Source: a crenarchaeote SCGC AAA261-N23 (GTDB lineage: Archaea > Thermoproteota > Thermoprotei > Gearchaeales > Gearchaeaceae). Taken from it: a DNA stretch of 38,486 nt. This document shows, in pieces, positions 32,282 to 38,486 of the stretch; positions within the stretch are counted from its first letter, which is position 1, and every line of letters starts with the position of its first letter. The notes below the pieces were generated by a model. The model did not search any database. It had not been told where the DNA came from and worked only from the letters and a program-made list of their open reading frames with translations. The translations under genes and the position numbers were made by a program. The stretch spans positions 1 to 38,486 of the forward strand of contig AQVQ01000003.1 of the NCBI GenBank assembly GCA_000375685.1. The letters run 5' to 3'.

Positions 32282-33883
32282 ATGGAATTTGGTAAAGAGG
32301 AATATGATCTAAAATATTTTTATGAAAATAATTTCATAAGGAAGCAATGTAAAAGCTGTAAAAGGTTTTTCTGGACTCTTAATAAGGATTTTGAATATTG
32401 TCAAAGCGCTCCATGTGTAACTTATAATTTCTTAGGAAATAAAATAATGGAAGCTGACACGAATTTCGTTAGAAAAGAATTCATAAACTTTTTTAAGGGT
32501 AAAGGTCATACAGAAATAAGTCCAAGACCTGTTTTAGCTAGATGGAGAGAAGATATATTTTTGACAATAGCTAGCATAGCTGTTTTTCAACCATTCGTTA
32601 CTAAAGGAATAACAAATCCACCCGCCAATCCTCTGGTAATTTCACAACCTTGTATAAGACTTAAGGATATAGATCTTGTAGGAAAAACTGCAGGTAGACA
32701 CCTTACTATATTTGAAATGATGGCTCATCATGCATTCAATACCAAAGAAAAGATAATTTATTGGAAAGATGAAACTGTTGAATATTGTCAAGAATTCTCA
32801 GCATCGCGTATGAAGATTGACCCATACTCTATATGTTATATTGAGGATTCTTGGATGGGAGGTGGAGATGCTGGACCTTGTTTTGAAGTAGCTACTAATG
32901 GTTTAGAAATAGCTACCCTTGTATTCATGAAATATGAGATTGATGGAAATAAATTAAAGGATTTACCTCTATTCATTGTAGATACTGGATACGGGCTTGA
33001 AAGATACGTTTGGTATTTATCAGGGAAACCTTCAGCGTTCCATGCAATATATGGAGATTTAGCTGAAAAAGTTCTAAATAAAGCAAGAATTTCCTCGGAT
33101 TTAAAAGATTTACTTTTTATTCATTCTTCTAAATCTCTGTTTTATTTAGAAAATAAGGATCCTACCCATGAAATAAGTAGAGAAGTCGGAATAAATGAAA
33201 TTGAAACTAAAGAATTAATCAAAAGAATAGAGGGATCGTATGCTATACTAGATCATTCAAAGTGTGTACTTTTTATGCTTGCAGATGGTTTAGTCCCTTC
33301 TAACATGGGCGAAGGTTACTTAGGGAGACTGGTCATTAGGAAATTGCTTAAGACTTTAAAATCATTAAATATAGATTTAACCCTCGAAGAATTATTTAAA
33401 GAGCAAATAAAATTATGGGGCAGGATTTTTCCTCGTCTTGTTGAAAACAAAGAAAGAATCTTTGAGGTAATTGAATTAGAAAGTGAAAAATATGAACAAC
33501 TCTTAAGGAAAGCCGACATAATGCTCGAAAATATGATTAAGGAAAAGATCAATAAAAAAGAAAAGTTTAATATTGATGAGTTAATAGAATTATATGATTC
33601 ACATGGAATTAGCCCTGAATTTGTAGAAGAAAAAGCCGCTAAAAGACACATTAATTCTATAAAATTACTTATTTTCATATCTCCATTTAAAGCTTTAAGA
33701 ATTATTAGAAATTATATTAGTAATAATTTTCCTTTGTCTATTTTTATATTTCTTTTTATTACAGTTTTAGAAAGTATTTCGACGATTACTGGTTATATAA
33801 AATTTATATTAGGTGAAGATTTTTTAAAATGGAGAATTGCTTACACAACAAAAGAAATTCATAAGTATATACCAAGTGATTAA
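32282..33883 (+). CDS. alaS: Alanyl-tRNA synthetase N-terminal part fused to an unrelated tail
   Basis: Residues 1-454 are the N-terminal half of an archaeal AlaRS: a Cys-rich start (CKSCKRFFW and CQSAPC), the class II catalytic core beginning VRKEFINFFKGKGHTEISPR, VISQPCIRLKDIDLVGKTAGRH, the WMGGGDAGPCFEV segment, and the C-terminal tRNA-recognition helices. From residue 455 the sequence changes abruptly to a hydrophobic tail not found in AlaRS. The editing and C-Ala domains are missing; they occur on the opposite strand at 37027-38486. The break is exactly at the end of a 95-bp inverted repeat. It is therefore either a rearranged fragment or an assembly chimera, not a normal full-length gene. 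It follows L12 by 34 nt, as alaS does in related archaea. Confidence 0.85.
   Translation: MEFGKEEYDLKYFYENNFIRKQCKSCKRFFWTLNKDFEYCQSAPCVTYNFLGNKIMEADTNFVRKEFINFFKGKGHTEISPRPVLARWREDIFLTIASIAVFQPFVTKGITNPPANPLVISQPCIRLKDIDLVGKTAGRHLTIFEMMAHHAFNTKEKIIYWKDETVEYCQEFSASRMKIDPYSICYIEDSWMGGGDAGPCFEVATNGLEIATLVFMKYEIDGNKLKDLPLFIVDTGYGLERYVWYLSGKPSAFHAIYGDLAEKVLNKARISSDLKDLLFIHSSKSLFYLENKDPTHEISREVGINEIETKELIKRIEGSYAILDHSKCVLFMLADGLVPSNMGEGYLGRLVIRKLLKTLKSLNIDLTLEELFKEQIKLWGRIFPRLVENKERIFEVIELESEKYEQLLRKADIMLENMIKEKINKKEKFNIDELIELYDSHGISPEFVEEKAAKRHINSIKLLIFISPFKALRIIRNYISNNFPLSIFIFLFITVLESISTITGYIKFILGEDFLKWRIAYTTKEIHKYIPSD
33549..33643 (+). repeat. alaS: 95-bp exact inverted repeat, left arm, inside alaS
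   Basis: Identical, base for base, to the reverse complement of 38392-38486. It begins tcaataaaaaagaaaag and ends aagccgctaaa; the copies diverge at the next base (a at 33644, t on the other copy). Its reading frame is the same in both copies, encoding the segment with LIELYDSHGISPEFVEEK. Confidence 0.97.
33644..33883 (+). pseudogene. 3' fragment of an unrelated membrane-protein gene
   Basis: The 79 residues after the AlaRS break (RHINSIKLLIFISPFKAL... to IHKYIPSD) contain one strong hydrophobic segment (FPLSIFIFLFITVLESIS), followed by GYIKFILGEDFLKWRIAYTT. The G-Y-x-x-F-I-L-G...KW-x-x-A-x-T-T pattern resembles the C-terminus of archaeal membrane glycosyltransferases (GT2 type), but this is a weak resemblance. 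The 5' part of the gene is absent from the window. Confidence 0.45.
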
Positions 33884-33910
33884 AGCTCTTATAAATAGAA
33901 TTAAGTAATC

Positions 33911-33983
33911 GCCCTGGCCGGGATTTGAACCCGGGTCGCAAGGGTGACAGCCTCACATTCTAACCGGGCTAAACTACCAGGGC
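33911..33983 (-). tRNA. tRNA-Asp (GUC)
   Basis: A 73-nt cloverleaf. Acceptor GCCCTGG pairs with CCAGGGC. Anticodon stem TGAGG/CCTTG (with G-U pairs) encloses CTGTCAC, giving anticodon GUC. T loop TTCAAAT. No intron or CCA. Same strand as tRNA-Arg and leuS, so probably at the end of the alaS-leuS transcript. Confidence 0.93.
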
Positions 33984-34032
33984 TTTACATCATTAATTAG
34001 TAATATATTTCCGTTAAAAATTTTTACTTATC

Positions 34033-34106
34033 GCCCCGGACGGGAATTGAACCCGTGACCTCTGGCTTAGAAGGCCAGCGCTATGTCCATGCTAAGCTAC
34101 CGGGGC
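34033..34106 (-). tRNA. tRNA-Arg (UCU)
   Basis: A 74-nt cloverleaf. Acceptor GCCCCGG pairs with CCGGGGC. Anticodon stem CTGGC/GCCAG encloses CTTCTAA, giving anticodon UCU. T loop TTCAATT. No intron or CCA. It lies 45 nt after the leuS stop. Confidence 0.94.
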
Positions 34107-34151
34107 TTATTCATACAGCCAAATCTTTCTACTAAATAATAAATTTTTAAT

Positions 34152-37025
34152 TTATTCTATATACAGTCCTATTTTAAAAGGTAGGGATCTTTTTGCCTTA
34201 TTCAGTGGATCGTAAATTACTTTCTCATCTTCTTTATATACTTTTACTTTTATTCCTTCTTTGCTATAGTATCTTTCCAACTCTTCAATAACCGCTTTAT
34301 CTATTTCTTCAGCATGATCAATGGTTTTCCTTAAAAGCTGATCCAAAGTATAGTAGTATTCAGCTAGTGTAGAAATTATCTGTTTCTGATTTTCTATTTT
34401 AAATTTTGAATTTATGATGCCCAAGACTTCTTTTTGTCCCTTGCCTTTCTTAGCTAGAAAATTAATTTCTTTTAAAATTTCGTATTTGACTTCCGAGGGT
34501 TCGTAAATTATTATGCTTTTAATCTGTTCTTTTTTAGCCATTATATTTTGTATATCGCTAAGGATTTTTACAAATAGCAACTCTCTTGCTTCTTCTTTTT
34601 CATTTATCAGATTTTCATTAGCTGAAGGCCAATTTGCCAAGGAAACAAATCCGGTTTTTCCCAATCTTTCCCATAGTTCTTCGCACGTATGCGGAATTAT
34701 GGGAGTAAGTAGTTTAATCCATGTTTCTAGTACCATCCTTATCACTGAAATGTTGGGTTTTTCTACCCTTTTCAAATACCATTTTACATCAGACCATATC
34801 TCGTATAACGCTATGTTGGTTGCACTTCTAATTTTCAGTTCTTCAAAAAATTCGGTAACTTGTTTTATTCTCTTTTGTAGAACACTTAAGATCCATTTAT
34901 CCAAGGATGTATTTTCGTTAGTTCCTTCAATAGTAATTAGCTTAGAAATAAAATTAAAAAGCGAGTTAAGAGTATTTTTAGTTTGATTCAAACCCTTGGA
35001 AGTCCATTCTACATCGTCCAAACCTTCCGCAGCCAAAGCCAGAAATAATCTTATTGTATCTGCGCCGTATGTATCCACGGCTTCCTGAATAGAAATTATA
35101 TTTCCTTTAGATTTTGAAAGTTTCTCTCCTTCCAAATTCATAAGGCCGTTAATACCTATTGCTACTGGCCATTTGTCTTCTGGAAATATTGCTACATGAT
35201 GGTAAATGAAAAAAGTCAAATGATTATAAATTAATTCTTTTGCTGAGTTTCGTAAATCTACTGGATACCAATACTCAAATTCTTCTTTAATTTCATTAAG
35301 AAGATGTTCATCTATACCACATCTTTGACTCACTTGTGCTGGATCACCTTTTCCTAAAAAGATATAATCAAAAAATTCGTGCAGCATATTCTTTTCGGTT
35401 ATAAGGCCTTGGTTTACATATTTCGCTATGATATAATAAGCCATGTAAATTGTAGAATCACTAAGAGGTTCGATTATCCAGCTTTTATCCCATGGCAAAT
35501 TAGTACCTAAACCAGATTTTCTTGTGCAAGCTTTATCTTCAAGCCATTCAACAGTATCTATAAACATTTTCCTTGCTTCATTGGGGTAGAATTTCATCCG
35601 ATCAATAGCTTTTCTGACCAAAGATTTCCAATTTTCATCTGAGTACTTTAAAAACCATTGATCTTTAAAAATCGCTACTATACATCTTGTACCGCATCTG
35701 CAAATAACTGGAGAAGGTGTATCATAAAGCTTATCTAGCATTGACTTGCTTGCTAATTCTTCAATGATTTTTTTTCTAGCTTCACTCACATTCATTCCTG
35801 AATAGTTTAAGCAATTTTCCTTGAGTTTGCCTTTTTTAAATTCTTCTGAATATACCAATTTCGTAGCTTCCTCAAGTTTTGGATCATTTTGGTTTTTTAT
35901 CTTCATCTTTTTTACCACTTCTATTGCAGAATAATCACCGAATTCGTCTGTGTGTATAATTGAAATAGGTTTGATTTTTATAATATCTTCTTTATTCAAA
36001 TTAAATCTCCTTAGCATCTCTTCATTATTTAGTAGATCAATCAATCCAACATAGTCATACGGAGCATGAGCCGGAACACTATATACTATTCCTGTTCCAA
36101 GTTTAGGATCGATAAAAGTAGCAGGGAGTATAGGTATTTCCTTATTAAACACAGGTTCATAGGCTTTCTTACCTATGAAGTATTCAGCACTTTTAATTTC
36201 TATGATTTCTGGTTCGAAATCTTGTTCCTTTAACTTTGTAATTGTGGGTTTTGATACAAACCAGATTTCTCCTTTTACTTTAACTTTTGAATATTCTTCA
36301 TCCGGTTTAATCCAAATGTTAGTTACACCGAAAATAGTTTCAGGTCTTAAAGTTGCTGCAACTAAAAATCCATCTTCGAATTTAAATTTAATTAAGTAAA
36401 ATATATCAGGCGAAACACCTTCCCCTTCTAATCTATCATGATCTCCTGTTGGAGATTTGTCATTCGGACACCATATCACAGGATGAGTACCTTTCGTAAC
36501 GTAACCCTTATCTCTTAAAACCTTATATTGCCAGCCTACAAATGCACTGTATTCCTTATTAAGTGACGTGGTATAAAATTCTCTTCTCCAATCAACTAAA
36601 TATCCTAATCTCATTATTGCAGGTTTAGCCCTTTCTGTATAGTATTTAGCTATGTAAATTGGATCTACAAAATTCTTTATATCATCGTCTGAAATCTTAT
36701 CTATTCTTTTCAATAGATTAATCAATTTCTCGTCGCCTTTCGCTATTCTTTTTGCCGTTCCAGCTATAGGTTCACCTGTCCAATGCCAAGCCATTGGAAA
36801 AAGTACATTGAATCCCTGCATTCTTTTATATCTACCATAAAATTCTCCTCTTGAAGAGGTAAATGCAAATCCTATATGTAAATGGCCATTCATATATGGA
36901 TACGGAATAGTTATAAAGATTTTTTTCTTATTTTTTATGGGATCAGCTTCATTAATTTTAGCTTTATACCATCTTTCTTGCCACTTCTTTTCTATCTCAA
37001 AAAAATTAATTTCTTGTTCGGACAT
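34152..37025 (-). CDS. leuS: Leucyl-tRNA synthetase
   Basis: Class I synthetase of 957 residues, the archaeal/eukaryotic cytosolic type. HIGH motif as HLHIG (47-51) in PYPYMNGHLHIGFAF; KMSKS motif as KLSKS (635-639) in EGEKLSKSKGNI. The editing (CP1) domain has LRPETIFGVTNIWI and GTGIVYSVPAHAPYDY with the conserved Thr-rich and Asp sites. C-terminal anticodon-binding helices and the archaeal C-terminal extension are present. Start ATG 1 nt after the alaS stop on the same strand, a translationally coupled pair. Confidence 0.96.
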   Translation of the reverse strand: MSEQEINFFEIEKKWQERWYKAKINEADPIKNKKKIFITIPYPYMNGHLHIGFAFTSSRGEFYGRYKRMQGFNVLFPMAWHWTGEPIAGTAKRIAKGDEKLINLLKRIDKISDDDIKNFVDPIYIAKYYTERAKPAIMRLGYLVDWRREFYTTSLNKEYSAFVGWQYKVLRDKGYVTKGTHPVIWCPNDKSPTGDHDRLEGEGVSPDIFYLIKFKFEDGFLVAATLRPETIFGVTNIWIKPDEEYSKVKVKGEIWFVSKPTITKLKEQDFEPEIIEIKSAEYFIGKKAYEPVFNKEIPILPATFIDPKLGTGIVYSVPAHAPYDYVGLIDLLNNEEMLRRFNLNKEDIIKIKPISIIHTDEFGDYSAIEVVKKMKIKNQNDPKLEEATKLVYSEEFKKGKLKENCLNYSGMNVSEARKKIIEELASKSMLDKLYDTPSPVICRCGTRCIVAIFKDQWFLKYSDENWKSLVRKAIDRMKFYPNEARKMFIDTVEWLEDKACTRKSGLGTNLPWDKSWIIEPLSDSTIYMAYYIIAKYVNQGLITEKNMLHEFFDYIFLGKGDPAQVSQRCGIDEHLLNEIKEEFEYWYPVDLRNSAKELIYNHLTFFIYHHVAIFPEDKWPVAIGINGLMNLEGEKLSKSKGNIISIQEAVDTYGADTIRLFLALAAEGLDDVEWTSKGLNQTKNTLNSLFNFISKLITIEGTNENTSLDKWILSVLQKRIKQVTEFFEELKIRSATNIALYEIWSDVKWYLKRVEKPNISVIRMVLETWIKLLTPIIPHTCEELWERLGKTGFVSLANWPSANENLINEKEEARELLFVKILSDIQNIMAKKEQIKSIIIYEPSEVKYEILKEINFLAKKGKGQKEVLGIINSKFKIENQKQIISTLAEYYYTLDQLLRKTIDHAEEIDKAVIEELERYYSKEGIKVKVYKEDEKVIYDPLNKAKRSLPFKIGLYIE

Positions 37026-37026
37026 T

Positions 37027-38486
37027 TCAAGTTAATTTGCTATTCAAATAGTTTATAGTTTCTTTAATCACTTTATCTGATTCAAATTTACTACTCAGAT
37101 ATACTCTAGAAAATTTATTATCACCGCCTCCCTTTCCTTCAGTAACGTTAATAATATTTTTCGCAATCTCATTTGCTCTAATACCTTTATTTATAGCATC
37201 ATCTCCTGCAAATATCATAACAAACGTTTGATCTTTCTTTTGTGAATAAACTAATAATACAGAATCTTTACTTTCTTTACGGAATATTTCCCCTAGACTT
37301 ATAATATCCTCTTCACTTAAGTTTTGCGAATCAATAAAATAAAATTTGACTTCCTTAGAATATACAGGGTTATCTTTAATATTTTCATAAATCTCGGTAG
37401 CTAAACTCTTTCTTAACCTTTCCATCTCTTTTTTAAGCAATTTATTTTCTGTGACCACTTTATTTATTCCCTCAAGTATTTTATTTAGAGGAGCATTTAG
37501 GGTTGTAGATATACTTTTCAACAAATCCTCACTATTTTCAATATATTCTAATGTTTTTATTCCTGCTGTATAAACTATTCTTTCTATACCGTCTTGTATG
37601 CGCTCAGCTTTGATTATCTTAATCAATCCTACCTCACCTGTACTTTTAACATGAGTGCCACCACAGGCTTGATGATCATAATCTCCAATACTAACAACTC
37701 TAATTATTCCTCCTTCATATACACCTCCTTGATACAATCCGAAACCATATTTTTCTTCTGCCTCCCTTCTATCCATGAACTTAGCAGTAACAGGTATGTT
37801 CATAAGAACTAGTCTATTAGCCTCTTTTTCTATTAATTTCAATTCCTCGTCGCTTATTCTTCTATAATGTGTAATATCTAGTCTTCCTTTTTCTTCGTCT
37901 TTATGTGATCCAGCTTGCCATACATGATTTCCTAAAATTTTTCTTAGAGAATAAAGTATTATATGTGTAGCTGTATGATGCCTCATTATATTAATTCTTC
38001 GTTCAAAATTAACTTCACCTACAATTTCCTTCCCTTCAACATCTTCTAAATTGCCTTTAACTTTATGCAGTATTACATTACCTGACTTATAAACTTCTAC
38101 AACTTCTAGAACTTTATTTTTGTAATATATTTTCCCAGTATCATAAATTTGACCGCCTCCTTCTGGATAAAATGCGGTTTTATCCAAGATTATCCAAGAT
38201 GGTTCAATCGCTTTTATAACTTTTGCCTCAAATGTGCTGAGATACGGATTTTCGTAATATATAGGGTAAGTTGCTGGTATATTTGGAACATTTGGTATTT
38301 CGGCTTTTTGAGAAACCTTGGGCATCGTAGCCTCATGTTTCTCAACAATTCTTGTTAGAAAATCTTGTGGAACAGTTATACTGATATTATATTTAGCGGC
38401 TTTTTCTTCTACAAATTCAGGGCTAATTCCATGTGAATCATATAATTCTATTAACTCATCAATATTAAACTTTTCTTTTTTATTGA
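37027..38486 (-). CDS. alaS: Alanyl-tRNA synthetase C-terminal part, open at the window edge
   Basis: Contains the AlaRS editing domain with zinc ligands HHTATH and CGGTHV, the linking coiled coil (LLKKEMERLRKSLATEIYE) and the C-Ala domain ending with TEGKGGGDNKFSRVY. An ATG at 38325 is internal: the frame stays open to the window edge through EKHEATMPK, and, upstream of 38391, through the 95-bp repeat in the same frame as the plus-strand alaS. Joining residues 1-454 of the plus-strand part to the 454 codons from 38391 to 37027 gives 908 residues, the usual length of archaeal AlaRS. Confidence 0.9.
   Translation of the reverse strand, partial: NKKEKFNIDELIELYDSHGISPEFVEEKAAKYNISITVPQDFLTRIVEKHEATMPKVSQKAEIPNVPNIPATYPIYYENPYLSTFEAKVIKAIEPSWIILDKTAFYPEGGGQIYDTGKIYYKNKVLEVVEVYKSGNVILHKVKGNLEDVEGKEIVGEVNFERRINIMRHHTATHIILYSLRKILGNHVWQAGSHKDEEKGRLDITHYRRISDEELKLIEKEANRLVLMNIPVTAKFMDRREAEEKYGFGLYQGGVYEGGIIRVVSIGDYDHQACGGTHVKSTGEVGLIKIIKAERIQDGIERIVYTAGIKTLEYIENSEDLLKSISTTLNAPLNKILEGINKVVTENKLLKKEMERLRKSLATEIYENIKDNPVYSKEVKFYFIDSQNLSEEDIISLGEIFRKESKDSVLLVYSQKKDQTFVMIFAGDDAINKGIRANEIAKNIINVTEGKGGGDNKFSRVYLSSKFESDKVIKETINYLNSKLT
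38392..38486 (-). repeat. alaS: 95-bp exact inverted repeat, right arm, at the window end
   Basis: Reverse complement of 33549-33643 with no mismatch, running to the last base of the window. Because the arm ends at the edge, its true length could be greater. A repeat of about one assembly k-mer ending exactly at a sequence end is typical of an assembly-graph branch point. Confidence 0.97.

Noticed and set aside
37027..38325. Stand-alone AlaX-type editing protein starting at the ATG at 38325
   Set aside because: The frame stays open upstream through the 95-bp repeat in the alaS frame, and the coiled coil plus C-Ala domain are present, so this is the C-terminal part of a full AlaRS.
1..38486. 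CRISPR array, insertion sequence or transposase
   Set aside because: No regularly spaced repeats and no transposase-like protein were seen; the only mobile element is the intein.

Overview
This window comes from an AT-rich archaeon (roughly one third G+C by eye), most likely a thermophilic member of the Thermoproteota. The evidence is a crenarchaeal-type PolB1, archaeal release factor aRF1, Spt5/SecE, aIF6, eukaryote-like ribosomal proteins (S19e, L31e, L39e, L18a/LX), RNase P component 4, XPD, PDCD5 and UPF0147 proteins. Many genes have a TATA-like box about 25 nt before the start codon and little or no leader. The order from S19e to alaS resembles the translation/secretion operon of Sulfolobales, but I cannot assign the organism below phylum with confidence.

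Layout. (1) 1-1583: a truncated membrane-protein gene, a divergent prepilin peptidase, and a thioredoxin-fold-like protein. (2) 1573-11446: information-processing and metabolic genes: xpd-polB1 (minus strand), a UbiD-family decarboxylase, a minus-strand SSSCA1-type zinc-ribbon/thymidylate kinase/HD-phosphohydrolase operon, UPF0147, and a full-length 6-phosphogluconate dehydrogenase. (3) 11479-11714: tRNA-Thr(UGU) and tRNA-Leu(GAG). (4) 11844-21914: a type IV pilus-like locus. It holds a GspE/PilB-type ATPase interrupted by a 312-residue intein, a duplicated TadC/PilC-like platform protein, six small single-pass (pilin-like) proteins, a large secreted adhesin-like protein, and a terminal gene with a class III (archaeal pilin) signal. 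(5) 21934-24208, minus strand: tRNA-His, tRNA-Ala, aRF1, UMP kinase and tRNA-Leu(CAA). (6) 24265-32247: a tightly packed translation/secretion operon, rnp4-S19e-PDCD5-L39e-L31e-aIF6-L18a-prefoldin alpha-ftsY-argF-secE-spt5-L11-L1-L10-L12. (7) 32282-38486: alanyl-tRNA synthetase in two opposed pieces around leuS and two tRNAs.

The strongest structural signal is in region 7. The last 95 bases of the window (38392-38486) are an exact inverted copy of 33549-33643 inside alaS. Joining the plus-strand N-terminal part to the minus-strand C-terminal part through this repeat rebuilds a seamless 908-residue AlaRS, followed after 1 nt by leuS. The segment 33644-38391 is therefore inverted relative to its natural operon. 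This is either an inversion or inverted duplication in the population, or a chimeric/hairpin assembly end. The plus-strand AlaRS piece is consequently fused to the C-terminal tail of an unrelated membrane protein.

The most interesting biology is the pilus-like locus. Its motor ATPase can only be active after protein splicing at the Asp box. The intein has an unusual Ser1 nucleophile and a decayed LAGLIDADG-type endonuclease. The prepilin peptidase at 464-1240 is a natural processing partner for the pilins encoded about 20 kb away.
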